Positions 16,655 through 25,655 of a DNA stretch of 64,000 nucleotides are shown in pieces. Within the stretch, counting starts at the first letter, position 1; each line of letters opens with the position of its first letter. The notes under the pieces were generated by a model that saw only the letters and a list, made by a program, of their open reading frames with translations, had not been told where the DNA came from and did no database searches. This stretch comes from Bin87 sp965220265 (lineage in GTDB: Bacteria > Chloroflexota > Dehalococcoidia > Lucifugimonadales > UBA3495), in assembly GCA_965220265.1 (NCBI GenBank), contig CBDCPM010000004.1, forward strand, positions 868,001 through 932,000, written 5' to 3'. The translations under genes and the position numbers were made by a program.

Positions 16655-16735
16655 CCACCCGCTATAATGGCCCCGACCATCGTCCCGATGGCGGGGCTGT
16701 TGCATTTAACGGGAGGTTCACCATGGAGATTGGCG
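16655..16735 (+). promoter_or_regulatory. Promoter and structured leader of the LLM gene (repeat copy 2)
   Basis: TATAAT at 16663-16668 is followed at 16669-16697 by a long inverted repeat (GCCCCGACCATCG / CGATGGCGGGGC) and then a GGGAGG site before the ATG at 16723. The left-hand copy at 15900 has changed several stem bases yet can still pair ACCA with TGGT and CCCA with TGGG, which hints that the hairpin matters. No good -35 is visible. Confidence 0.6.
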
Positions 16736-17607
16736 TTTCGGTTCCCATTGTTGAGATTGGCGACGATTTTGGCGCGTTGCGGGATTACATCCAGGCCGCC
16801 GAAGACCTGGGCTATGCCCACGTTCGCATCCTCGACCATGTGCTCGGCGCGGTGCCGGAGAAGCATCCGGAGGTGCCGCATTTTCCCTACTCCCACGAGT
16901 CCTATATCCACGAGCCCTTCACGCTGATGGCCTACCTGGCCGCCGTGACCAAGAAGATCGGCCTGACCACCGGCATCCTGATCCTGCCCCAGCGGCAGAC
17001 CGCCCTGGTCGCCAAGCAGGCGGCCGAGGTCGACGTGCTCTCCGGTGGGCGGGTGCGACTGGGCATCGGCGTAGGCTGGAACTCGGTGGAATACGAGGCG
17101 CTGGGCGTGGACTTCGCCACCCGTGGCGGCCGCTGCGACGAGCAGATCGAGGTGCTTCGCCAGCTTTGGACCGAGGACGTCATCGACTTCCACGGCAAGT
17201 ACCACGACATCACCCACGCCGGCATCAATCCGCTGCCGGTACAGCGGCCAATCCCCATCTGGGTGGGAGCCGGCCGCAGCACTTCGCCCACGCCGCCCAA
17301 CGCCGCCATCCGGCGCATCGGCCGCCTGGCCGACGGATACTTCCCCATGTTCGCGCCTGACTCCGGCGGCCAGGCGATCTTGGGACGCATCCGGGCGCAA
17401 GCCGAGGCCGCCGGCCGCGACCCGTCGGAAGTGGGCTTCGAGGGCCGTATCACCATCACCGGCGACAACAACCCCGAGGACTGGCTCACCGAGCTGAAGT
17501 CCTGGGAGGAGATCGGCGCGACCCACATGGCGGCGGGTCTGCGCGGCGCGACCTCGCCCGACGCTCACATCGACGCCATCCGCCGCCTCAAGGAAGCCAT
17601 GGGGTGA
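16723..17607 (+). CDS. LLM class oxidoreductase, F420-dependent TIGR03619-like
   Basis: A 294-residue luciferase-like protein: MEIGVSVPIVEIGDDFGAL, LGYAHVRILDHVLGA, TTGILILPQRQTALVAKQAAEVD, VRLGIGVGWNSVEYEALG and PIPIWVGAGRS. These match the F420-type subgroup often annotated TIGR03619. The substrate is unknown. The gene is followed 53 bases later by the ABC exporter. Confidence 0.9.
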   Translation: MEIGVSVPIVEIGDDFGALRDYIQAAEDLGYAHVRILDHVLGAVPEKHPEVPHFPYSHESYIHEPFTLMAYLAAVTKKIGLTTGILILPQRQTALVAKQAAEVDVLSGGRVRLGIGVGWNSVEYEALGVDFATRGGRCDEQIEVLRQLWTEDVIDFHGKYHDITHAGINPLPVQRPIPIWVGAGRSTSPTPPNAAIRRIGRLADGYFPMFAPDSGGQAILGRIRAQAEAAGRDPSEVGFEGRITITGDNNPEDWLTELKSWEEIGATHMAAGLRGATSPDAHIDAIRRLKEAMG

Positions 17608-17660
17608 GGTCGCCCCACTTCAATGGACGTAGCGCGACGCCGGGCGTGATCGGGTAGCCG

Positions 17661-19616
17661 ATGCGACCGGTGCGCGAAAACATGCCCCACGGTTTCCGCA
17701 GGTCGGCGAGCTCCAACCGCGACCGTCCCGGCCGCAGGGTGGCCCATCTGAACCGGCGGATCGCGCAGGCGTTCCAGCCCTACTGGCCGCGCGTCCTGGC
17801 CATCGGACTGCTCATCGTGGTCACCGCCGGTCTGGGCGTGGTCAATCCGATCCTGATCCGGGTCGTGTTCGACTCCGCGCTCTTCGCCAAGGGCGGTCCC
17901 AATCTGGACCTGCTCTGGACCCTGGCCGCCGCCATGTCTGCGGTGGTCGTGGTTACCGGCAGCCTGGGGGTGCTGCAAACCTGGCTCACCCAGCAGGTGG
18001 GCCAGCGGGTGATGCGCGACCTGCGCGACCGTCTCTACTCCCATCTCCAAACCCTGTCGCTGGGCTTCTTCACCTCCCAGCGCACGGGAGAGATCCAGAG
18101 CCGCGTCTCCAACGACGTGGCCGGCATCCGCGTGGTGGTGACGGGCACGGTCAGCAACATCCTTTCCAACGTGGTCATCCTGATCAGCACGCTGATTGCC
18201 ATGGCCGTGCTGTCGTGGGAGCTGACCGTGGTGGCGGCGGGCATCACCCCTATCTTCGCGGTGTTCAGCTACAAGGTGGGCAAACGCCGCCGCGCCGTCT
18301 CGGCCCGGGTCCAGGAGTCCACCGCGGAGATGACCGCGATCACCCAGGAAACCCTGTCCGTGTCCGGCGTAATGCTCACCCGACTGTTCGGGGCGCAGAA
18401 CCGCGAGGTGGCGCGGTTCCACGACCAGAACGTTCACCTGTCCGACCTGGAAATACGCCGCGAGATGACCGGCCAGACCGTGTGGGCCGGCATGCAGATC
18501 TTCTTCTCGCTGACCCCTGTGGTCGTGTACGTGCTGGCCGGCTATCTTCTCTTCGGCGGTATCGGCCAGGCCGCGATAACCGCCGGCACGCTCGTCGCCT
18601 TTACCACCCTGCAAACCCGGCTGTACTTCCCCATCAGCACCCTGCTGCGTACCTCGGTGGAGCTGCAATCATCCCTGGCGCTGTTCGAGCGCATCTTCGG
18701 CTACCTGGACATCCGACCCGACATCGTCGACGCGCCGGATGCGGTGGACCTGCCGGCTGAGATGGTCACCGGCGCGGTGGCCTTGCGGAACGTGCGCATG
18801 AACTATCACCCGGCAACGCTGCTGGCGGATGCCTACGAGCTCCAGGACGACGGGCAGGAATTCTGGGCCCTGGACGGCGTGGAACTGGATGTGAAGCCCG
18901 GCCAGTTGGCGGCCTTGGTGGGACCCAGCGGCGCCGGCAAGACCACCATCTCGTACCTGATACCCCGCCTGTACGACTCGACCTCCGGCACGGTCAGCAT
19001 CGATGGCGTCGACGTGCGGCGCATCAGGCTGGAGAGCCTGGCCCGCATCGTCGGGTACGTCTCCCAGGACAGCTACCTGTTCCACGCCTCCATCCGCGAG
19101 AACCTGCTGTACGGCAATCCCGACGCCAGCGAGGAGCAATTGCACCACGCCGCGCGGGCAGCCTACATCCACGACCGCGTGATGGAGTTCCCCGACGCGT
19201 ACGACACCGTGGTCGGCGAGCGCGGCTATCGGCTGTCAGGCGGCGAGAGGCAGCGGCTGTCCATTGCCCGCGTCATCCTGCACGACCCGCGCCTGCTCAT
19301 CCTGGACGAGGCAACCTCGTCTCTGGACACCACCAGCGAACGCTACGTGCAGGCCGCCCTGGCGCCGCTGATGCAGGGTCGCACCACCATTGCGATCGCG
19401 CACCGCCTCTCCACCATCATTTCGGCCGATGTCATCTTCGTCGTCGATCGCGGCCGCGTCGTGGAGCGGGGCACACATGCGGAATTGCTCGCCCGGGGTG
19501 GGTTGTACACCCAGCTGTACGAAGAGCAGTACGAGGGCGGCCGGGTCGAATACGTCAGCGAGGACGGAGTGACCGTCCTGACCGGCGGCAATCTGCGCCT
19601 GCCCGTGCCGGCGTGA
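17661..19616 (+). CDS. ABC transporter, fused permease and ATPase (exporter type)
   Basis: A 651-residue half-transporter. The N-terminal 350 residues hold six membrane segments (for example VLAIGLLIVVTAGLGVV) and the ABC exporter intracellular loop SQRTGEIQSRVSNDV. The ATPase carries Walker A GPSGAGKTT (about 418), Q-loop YVSQDSYLF, signature LSGGERQRLSIAR, Walker B LLILDEATSSLD and the H-loop AHRLST. It would work as a homodimer exporting lipids, drugs or peptides. The start at 17661 has a weak site; ATG at 17682 is an alternative. The next gene begins just after its stop. Confidence 0.93.
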   Translation: MRPVRENMPHGFRRSASSNRDRPGRRVAHLNRRIAQAFQPYWPRVLAIGLLIVVTAGLGVVNPILIRVVFDSALFAKGGPNLDLLWTLAAAMSAVVVVTGSLGVLQTWLTQQVGQRVMRDLRDRLYSHLQTLSLGFFTSQRTGEIQSRVSNDVAGIRVVVTGTVSNILSNVVILISTLIAMAVLSWELTVVAAGITPIFAVFSYKVGKRRRAVSARVQESTAEMTAITQETLSVSGVMLTRLFGAQNREVARFHDQNVHLSDLEIRREMTGQTVWAGMQIFFSLTPVVVYVLAGYLLFGGIGQAAITAGTLVAFTTLQTRLYFPISTLLRTSVELQSSLALFERIFGYLDIRPDIVDAPDAVDLPAEMVTGAVALRNVRMNYHPATLLADAYELQDDGQEFWALDGVELDVKPGQLAALVGPSGAGKTTISYLIPRLYDSTSGTVSIDGVDVRRIRLESLARIVGYVSQDSYLFHASIRENLLYGNPDASEEQLHHAARAAYIHDRVMEFPDAYDTVVGERGYRLSGGERQRLSIARVILHDPRLLILDEATSSLDTTSERYVQAALAPLMQGRTTIAIAHRLSTIISADVIFVVDRGRVVERGTHAELLARGGLYTQLYEEQYEGGRVEYVSEDGVTVLTGGNLRLPVPA

Positions 19617-19642
19617 ACCAAGAACCACACCAGGAGAATGTA

Positions 19643-20572
19643 ATGAGTCAGCAAGGCAACGGCGCCAGGGTCCGGCTGCGGGTCGCTTTCCGCAACATGT
19701 TCTACACGACGATATACGTCGCCGTCGAGGGCGGGTTTCTGGCTGAACAGGGTTTGGATGTCGACTTCTCCCATGTCCCTGCCGGTCAAACCAGCACCGA
19801 CCTGCTCAAGGCCGGCGACATCGATATCACCCAGAGCGGCATCAGCCGCAGCTTCATGGACCTAGATGCCGGCAGCGTGGACCCGCCGATCCACATCGCC
19901 GAGATCAACCAGCGCGACGGCTTCTTCCTCCTGTCAAACCGGCCAACCGATGGTTGGCGCTGGGCGGAGTTGGCCGGCTCCAGCCTTATCCCCGTGGGGT
20001 TCACGCCGGTCCCGTACACCACACTCCAGGCGGCCATGCGCTGGCACGGCGTCGATCCGGAAAGCGTGAATCTGATGGGCGGGCTGTCCGCCGAGGAAAT
20101 GCTGGGCCGCTTCCGCAACGGTGACGCCGATTATCTCCAGGTTCCCAACCCCTTCGCGGTCCAGTTGGTGCGGGAGGGCTCCGGCCACATCGCGGCCACC
20201 CTGGGCAACGAGAGCGGTTTCGTCTGCTACAGCAGTTTCGCGGTCACGCCGGCGTACCTCGCCGATAACCCCGACACCGTCCAGCGTTTCGTCAACGGCT
20301 ACGCCCGGGCGCAACGATGGGTCGCCGAGAGTCCCGCCGAAGCCGTCGCCGACCGGATCGCTCCGGTGTTCCCCGAATACGACCGCCAGGTTCTCGCCGA
20401 GGGGGTACAGAGGTACAAGGATGCCGGCGTGTGGGCCACCGATCCTACCATCACCCGCCACGGTTTCGACCGGATGCGCGACGCCCTCATCTCTGGCGGC
20501 CTGGTGCGCGAGCCACATCCCTACGAGAGCATCGTGCGCCCCGAGTTCGCGGAGCGGGCAGTGGCAGAATGA
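19643..20572 (+). CDS. ABC substrate-binding protein-like (SsuA/THI5/NMT1 type) without signal peptide
   Basis: A 309-residue type 2 periplasmic-binding fold: LRVAFRNMFYTTIYVAVEGGFLAEQGLDVDF, then DLLKAGDIDITQSGIS and a long helical C-terminus. The family binds sulfonates, pyrimidine precursors or similar small molecules. No signal peptide or lipobox is visible from any start, so the protein may be cytoplasmic, unlike true transport receptors. The ATG at 19643 has GGAG six bases upstream; a GTG at 19613 would overlap the exporter stop. No importer permease is present. Confidence 0.8.
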   Translation: MSQQGNGARVRLRVAFRNMFYTTIYVAVEGGFLAEQGLDVDFSHVPAGQTSTDLLKAGDIDITQSGISRSFMDLDAGSVDPPIHIAEINQRDGFFLLSNRPTDGWRWAELAGSSLIPVGFTPVPYTTLQAAMRWHGVDPESVNLMGGLSAEEMLGRFRNGDADYLQVPNPFAVQLVREGSGHIAATLGNESGFVCYSSFAVTPAYLADNPDTVQRFVNGYARAQRWVAESPAEAVADRIAPVFPEYDRQVLAEGVQRYKDAGVWATDPTITRHGFDRMRDALISGGLVREPHPYESIVRPEFAERAVAE

Positions 20573-20646
20573 CATGATTGCCGCCACCGTCGTATGATGT
20601 ATCAAGTTGGGTAGATTGCTTCCAGTAAAGGGGCCGGGGGTCAATC

Positions 20647-20865
20647 ATGAGTGCGGCGCGGATTGGCATTCTCTTGCTGGGGCTGGCCGCGATGCTGGTT
20701 TTGGGTACTTGGGGCTGGACCGAACTGGCCAATGCGGTGTACAGAGCCGGGGCTAATGATGTCGCCGTGGCGCTGACAGTGTACGGGGTGCCCCTCCTTA
20801 TCATGGGAGTCGGAGGCAGTTTCACTTTCTTTGTATTCTGGTTCCGTAACGATGAGTTGCGCTGA
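20647..20865 (+). CDS. Small two-helix membrane protein, 72 residues
   Basis: Two hydrophobic segments, IGILLLGLAAMLVLGTWGW and VYGVPLLIMGVGGSFTFFVFWF, separated by about 20 polar residues. No family is recognised. The downstream membrane protein overlaps its end, so they are probably cotranscribed. Confidence 0.6.
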   Translation: MSAARIGILLLGLAAMLVLGTWGWTELANAVYRAGANDVAVALTVYGVPLLIMGVGGSFTFFVFWFRNDELR

Positions 20866-21205
20866 GGTCCGGGCGGTGAAACGGTCATACGACCGGAACT
20901 TGGGCTGGTGCCGATTCTGGTTGGGGATTAGTTTGGCGGTTTTTACTCTAATGTTTAGTTTCGCCGTGGATCAAGTCTTTGAGCCGCTTACCGAACGCCC
21001 TCCCGGAGCCACTGATGAACGGAGCGATGCGGGGGACAATAGACAGGAAGAACCATTCAGTTTCACCGCCTTTGTAGTGATGTTCTTGCTGTTTCTTGTT
21101 GCAAGCATTTGCGCCGGTTTGTCAGTATCTTTCAGAGCACTATACCAACGGGACGACAGGACCCTCACTGTAATCCAACGTCCCCAACAGGAGGCCACAC
21201 CATGA
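20852..21205 (+). CDS. Small membrane protein, 117 residues
   Basis: Two membrane segments (FWLGISLAVFTLMFSFAV and FTAFVVMFLLFLVASICAGL) flank an acidic loop of about 35 residues (TERPPGATDERSDAGDNRQEE). The ATG at 20852 overlaps the preceding gene by 14 bases, and its stop overlaps the SDR start (ATGA). Function is unknown. Confidence 0.55.
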   Translation: MSCAEVRAVKRSYDRNLGWCRFWLGISLAVFTLMFSFAVDQVFEPLTERPPGATDERSDAGDNRQEEPFSFTAFVVMFLLFLVASICAGLSVSFRALYQRDDRTLTVIQRPQQEATP

Positions 21206-21954
21206 GGCTTGAAAGCAAGGTTGCAATCATCACCGGTGGCGCCCGCGGGCAGGGCGCCACCGAGGCCCGGATGTTCGCCCGGGAAGGCGCCAAAGTCGTC
21301 ATCGGCGACATACGGGATGAGTTGGGAATGCAGGTGGAAGCTGAGATCCGCGAGCTGGGCGGTGAGGCCGTCTACCTGCATTTGGATGTGACCAGCAACG
21401 ACGACTGGCAGCGCGCCATCGACACCGCCGAGCAGCAGTTCGGCAAGGTGGACGTCCTGGTCAACAACGCTGCCATCGTTCTTCGCAAGGACATCGAAGA
21501 GACCACCAGCGAAGACTGGGATAACATCATGGCGATCAATGCCAAGGGCGTGTTTCTGGGCACCCGGGCGGTGATCCCCGCCATGCGAAGGGCCGGCGGC
21601 GGTAGTATCGTCAACATCTCCTCCATCAGTGGCCTGGTGGCCGTCGGCCCGCCGGCCTACATCGCCACCAAGGGAGCGGTCCGACTGTTCACCAAGTCGA
21701 CGGCCATCCAGTACGCTTCGGAAAACATCCGCGCCAACTCCATACACCCGGGCAGCGTGGATACCGACATGCGGCGCGAGGGTCTGGGCAGTCAGACGCC
21801 CGAGGAGATCCAGGCGCGCGTCGACAACATCCCGCTGGGCCGCGTTGGCACCACGGAAGATATCGCCTACGGCGTCCTGTTCCTTGCTTCGGACGAATCG
21901 TCCTTCATGACCGGCAGCGAAGTCGTCATCGACGGCGGCTACACCGCCAAGTGA
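21202..21954 (+). CDS. Short-chain dehydrogenase/reductase (SDR)
   Basis: A 250-residue classical SDR. TGGARGQGATEAR is the TGxxxGxG cofactor site, DIRDE follows beta-2, NNAA near 85 is the structural motif, and catalytic Ser-Tyr-Lys are in ISSISG and YIATKG (Tyr about 151, Lys about 155). It ends with GGYTAK. An acidic residue after beta-2 suggests NAD rather than NADP. CAGGAGG precedes the ATG. The alcohol dehydrogenase gene starts seven bases after its stop. Confidence 0.93.
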   Translation: MRLESKVAIITGGARGQGATEARMFAREGAKVVIGDIRDELGMQVEAEIRELGGEAVYLHLDVTSNDDWQRAIDTAEQQFGKVDVLVNNAAIVLRKDIEETTSEDWDNIMAINAKGVFLGTRAVIPAMRRAGGGSIVNISSISGLVAVGPPAYIATKGAVRLFTKSTAIQYASENIRANSIHPGSVDTDMRREGLGSQTPEEIQARVDNIPLGRVGTTEDIAYGVLFLASDESSFMTGSEVVIDGGYTAK

Positions 21955-21961
21955 GGCACGC

Positions 21962-23059
21962 ATGACCACCCTTCCCCTGCAATCCCTGGCCGCCGTGACC
22001 ACCGCCCCCAACGTGATGGAGTTGCGACGCCTGGACATCCCCGCGATCGGCGACGACGAAGCCATCGTACGCATTGAAGCCACCGGCATCTGAGGCACCG
22101 ATTACGAATGGTTCCGTGGCGACCTGGACATTCCGTATCCCATCGTCCTGGGGCATGAGCCGTTGGGTCGCATCGCCTCCATTGGGCCCGCCGCCGCCGA
22201 GCGGTGGGGTGTATCCGTGGGGGACCGCGTGGCGGTGCGCTCCGGCTACCGGTGCGGCAGGTGCTCCGCATGCACGGCCGGCGGGACCGACCCGTGCCCC
22301 ACGGGCGGTGGGTTCGGCCAGACCGGATTGGACAAGGCTCCCGGCCTGTGGGGCGGCTACTCCGAATACCTGTACCTGCCGGCGGGATCGGTCGTGTTTC
22401 CCATGGACGGCGATCTTGATCCGGCGGTTGCCGTGATGTTCAACCCCCTGGGCGCCGGTTTCGCCTGGGCAGTGGACGCCACGGGACTTCAGCCAGGACA
22501 AACCCTGGCGGTGCTGGGTTCGGGACAACGGGGCATCTGCTGCGCTATCGCCGCCAAAGAATCCGGGGCCGGCATGGTTGCCATCACCGGCCTGGGTCGG
22601 GACGAGCACAAGCTGGCCTTGGCCCGCGACATGGGCGCCGACATCGCGATCAACGTGGACGGCGAGGACCCCGTGGAGCAGGTGATGGCAGCCACCGGCG
22701 GCGCCGGCGTGGACTGTGTGGTCGACACCACGCCCTACGCGGTTCAGGCCGTGAACCAGGCCATCCAGATGGTCAAGCCGGGCGGCACGGTGGTGCTGGC
22801 CGGACTCAAGGGCCGCCGCGCATTCGAAGGCCTATCACCGGATGACATCATCTGGAAAAAGGTCACCCTCCGTGGCGTCTTGGGCGTCGAGTATTCCGCG
22901 TTCCGGCGTGCCGTCGACACCATCCACTCACGCAAGTACCCCATGGAACGCCTGCACACCCACAGCTTCCCCATCGAGCAGGCCGAGCAGGCCCTGGCCA
23001 CGCTCAGCGGCGAAGCCGGCGTGCCCAGCATCCACGTAGCCATCGTGCCTGACGTATAA
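21962..23059 (+). CDS. Zinc-dependent alcohol dehydrogenase with in-frame UGA (possible selenoprotein or pseudogene)
   Basis: A continuous 365-codon medium-chain dehydrogenase except for TGA at codon 44 (22091-22093). The context is EATGI-stop-GTDYEW, where family members read TGICGTD and the cysteine is the first catalytic zinc ligand. Downstream features are intact: GHEPLG (His and Glu ligands), the structural zinc lobe CGRCSACTAGGTDPC, and the Rossmann motif VLGSGQRGI. Either UGA is decoded as selenocysteine, or one base change killed the gene, or it is a sequencing error. A weak GGUU/GACC hairpin with a GUG loop lies about 17-31 bases after the UGA; it is not diagnostic. Confidence 0.7.
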
Positions 23060-23073
23060 CCAGGGAGTTGGAA

Positions 23074-24669
23074 ATGGCCGCCTATCACGCCGACACCGTC
23101 ATCCGCCGCGCCAACGTAATCACCATCGATCCCAACCAACCAAGGGCCACCGCAGTTGCCATGCGTGACGGACGCTTCATCGGCGTGGGCAGCGACTTCG
23201 ATCTGGAAACGCTCGTCGGGCCGAACACCAAGATAATCGAACTGCCCGGCAAAACGGTTTTGCCCGGCTTCATCGACGCCCACATCCACGTGCTCAGCAG
23301 CGGCACCCGCCACGTCATGGCCGCCGACTGCTCGCTGCCTACCATCGGCGACATTCAGGAGGCGCTGCGGGAACGGGTGGCGGTCACGCCGGCCGGACAA
23401 TGGGTTCAGGGCTTCAAATTCGACGACACCAAGACGGCGGAAAACCGCTTCCTGCGCCGGGAAGACCTGGACGCCGTCAGCACCAACCAGCCCATCCTCG
23501 TGGCGCACCGGGCGGGGCACGTGTACTACGGCAACTCTCTAGCCTTGGAACGAGCGGGTTTTAACGACGAGACAGAGGATCCTCCGGGCGGACGGTTGGG
23601 CCGGAATGCGGCCACCGGCCGGCTGGACGGCGTGATTTACGAGCGCGCCGCCGATGACCTGCGGGAAAACCAGCTCCCCGTCGAGTCGGCCGAGACGCGG
23701 CGGGAAGGACTGCGCGTAATCTGCGAGATGCTGAACCGCGCCGGGCTGACCAGCGTGCACGACGCCCGTGTCACCGACTACGAGCTGCAGACCTACCAGG
23801 AAGGCAGGGACGCCGGCGATCTGACCCTGCGTGTCTATGCGCTGATGTACTACCGCTACTTTGCTGCCCTGCGCGACGCCGGCATCCGTTCCGGCATGGG
23901 CGACGACCGGCTTCGCATCGGTGGCATCAAGATGGTCGCCGACGGGGCGATCGCCTCGCGGACGGCCTACCTTTCCGAGCCCTACGTGGGCAGTTGCTGC
24001 GACCACGGCATCCTCACCATGACCGGCGACGAGATCGCCGGCCACGTCATGGAGATGCACGCCGCCGGCTTCCAGGTTTGCATTCACGCCAACGGTGATT
24101 CCACCATCGACCTGGTGCTTCAGGCCTACGAGGCCGCCCAGAAAGCGCACCCGCGTCCCGACCCGCGCCACCGCATCGAACACTGCACGCTGGTCAACCC
24201 CGACTTGCTGAACCGCATGAACAACTTGGGCGCGGTGGCGACGCCTTTCTGCACCTACGTGTACTACCACGGCGAGAAGATGCAGTTCTACGGCGAGGAA
24301 CGGCTGCAGTGGATGTTTGCTCAGCGCTCGTTCATGGACTACAACGTCATGTCCACCGGGGCCACCGACTACCCGCCCGGCCCGTTCGAGCCGCTGATGG
24401 GCATCCAGAGCTGTGTCACCCGCACCGACAGCGATGGCCGCGAGTGGGGCACGAACCAGCGCATTTCCGTGGAGGACGCCCTGCGTATCTACACCCTGAA
24501 CGGAGCCTACGCCGGTTTCGAGGAAAACCTCAAGGGCAGCATCGAGGTGGGCAAGCTGGCCGACCTAGTGATACTGGGCGAGGATCCCACCGCCATCGAC
24601 CCCTTCGGCATCAAGGACATCACGGTGGAGCGCACCATCGTGGGCGGGAAGACGGTTTACGAGGGCTGA
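23074..24669 (+). CDS. Amidohydrolase, YtcJ-like
   Basis: A 531-residue metal-dependent hydrolase of the YtcJ/amidohydrolase-3 type. FIDAHIHV supplies the HxH metal ligands (about 70-75), CIHANGD the middle histidine (about 345) and HRIEHC the next (about 375); the C-terminal composite beta domain has KLADLVILGEDP. Substrates of this family are mostly unknown. GGGAG lies six bases upstream of the ATG at 23074. It is 14 bases downstream of the alcohol dehydrogenase and closes the plus-strand run. Confidence 0.92.
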   Translation: MAAYHADTVIRRANVITIDPNQPRATAVAMRDGRFIGVGSDFDLETLVGPNTKIIELPGKTVLPGFIDAHIHVLSSGTRHVMAADCSLPTIGDIQEALRERVAVTPAGQWVQGFKFDDTKTAENRFLRREDLDAVSTNQPILVAHRAGHVYYGNSLALERAGFNDETEDPPGGRLGRNAATGRLDGVIYERAADDLRENQLPVESAETRREGLRVICEMLNRAGLTSVHDARVTDYELQTYQEGRDAGDLTLRVYALMYYRYFAALRDAGIRSGMGDDRLRIGGIKMVADGAIASRTAYLSEPYVGSCCDHGILTMTGDEIAGHVMEMHAAGFQVCIHANGDSTIDLVLQAYEAAQKAHPRPDPRHRIEHCTLVNPDLLNRMNNLGAVATPFCTYVYYHGEKMQFYGEERLQWMFAQRSFMDYNVMSTGATDYPPGPFEPLMGIQSCVTRTDSDGREWGTNQRISVEDALRIYTLNGAYAGFEENLKGSIEVGKLADLVILGEDPTAIDPFGIKDITVERTIVGGKTVYEG

Positions 24670-24699
24670 GCCAACAGATCTGGGAATGCCATCGGATTG

Positions 24700-25437
24700 T
24701 TAAACGTCTCCTTGCCCCATCAAATACAAACCGGGACGGGGTTCGCCTGTAGGGCTCCGGAACTCCCGCGTCCTGTTCTGGATTGCACCGTACCAACGTC
24801 GGATGGCGTACACATATTGATCGCCAGACGGCGGCGATTCGGCGAATAATCTGTTTTCTTGATATATCCTTACGACGTACGCGCACATGTCTGCAATTTG
24901 GATCCCAATACTTGATGCGGAATCAACAAATGCCGGCGTATCGGTGATGAAATCGCTCGACTGTCCTTCTGAGGAACGGAAAAGATAACTGGAGAACCTT
25001 CCCGATAACCCTCCATAGAGGTTGGGTTGCCCGTCGAAATTAATGTTGGCGAAGGTGCGTTGTTCCTCAGCCAAAGCTTCGATACGCTGAAGCAAAAAAC
25101 GGAATCGGTTTTCCAAATATCGGGAATCCAGTTCGGACGCGACGAATGGAGCTTCCATTATCATCGCAAAAATCGTAATCGAGAAATTCCGCAAAGCGTC
25201 GAAAAACTCCTCGGCAAAAGCTACTGCTTGGGGTTGCCGTCGGAAAGTAGGCCTGTTTATCAACGTGCGGCCTTTCAGTTCCGCGTTCTCTTTACCCCAA
25301 ATATCTCTTTTCATCGCGTGAATGCGACCGCTTATAAAACGCGAATCCCCTTCATTAAAGCAAACAGCTACTACAACAGGTCGGGTGCTTGAGTCGTTGG
25401 CGTGCGGATGCCCACTCTCGTCGATAAAAGCCAACAT
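24700..25437 (-). CDS. DUF3800 domain protein
   Basis: A 245-residue protein with the two DUF3800 hallmarks: the N-terminal MLAFIDESGHP and the C-terminal IQIADMCAYVVRIYQEN. The fold is related to RNase H, and the family is common in mobile and defence regions; its biochemical role is unknown. The conserved acidic residues in both motifs are present. The start at 25437 follows an AAAGGA site. A MITE and an ISAs1 element lie directly upstream and may have replaced its native promoter. Confidence 0.85.
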   Translation of the reverse strand: MLAFIDESGHPHANDSSTRPVVVAVCFNEGDSRFISGRIHAMKRDIWGKENAELKGRTLINRPTFRRQPQAVAFAEEFFDALRNFSITIFAMIMEAPFVASELDSRYLENRFRFLLQRIEALAEEQRTFANINFDGQPNLYGGLSGRFSSYLFRSSEGQSSDFITDTPAFVDSASSIGIQIADMCAYVVRIYQENRLFAESPPSGDQYVYAIRRWYGAIQNRTREFRSPTGEPRPGLYLMGQGDV

Positions 25438-25480
25438 CTTAAATCCTTTCAAATTCGTCCGTTTCTTGGCTGCCCAACAT

Positions 25481-25644
25481 CAGGGCAATTGCATTTGGAC
25501 AGTTTAGCTATCGTCATACCCGCGAAAGCGGGAATCCAGCGACCGAAGTCGGAAGTTTCGTCGCGAAACCCATGCGGATCGCACGCTCTGGACTCCTGCT
25601 TTCGGAGCAGTGATGGGGCTGTAATCTCAAATGCGATTGCCTGG
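25481..25644. mobile_element. 164-bp MITE with ISAs1-like ends
   Basis: Terminal repeats are CAGGGCAATTGCATTT (25481) and AAATGCGATTGCCTGG (25629-25644), the same type as the adjacent ISAs1 element. It is preceded by GCCCAACAT at 25472 and followed by GCCCAACATCG. The interior holds two inverted copies of a CCCGCGAAAGCGGG-type palindrome. No coding capacity. Confidence 0.7.
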
Positions 25645-25655
25645 GCCCAACATCG

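Noticed and set aside
21962..23059. General UGA recoding (UGA as Trp or Gly) as an explanation for the in-frame stop
   Set aside because: UGA serves as the normal stop of many genes in the window, so a genome-wide reassignment is not credible.
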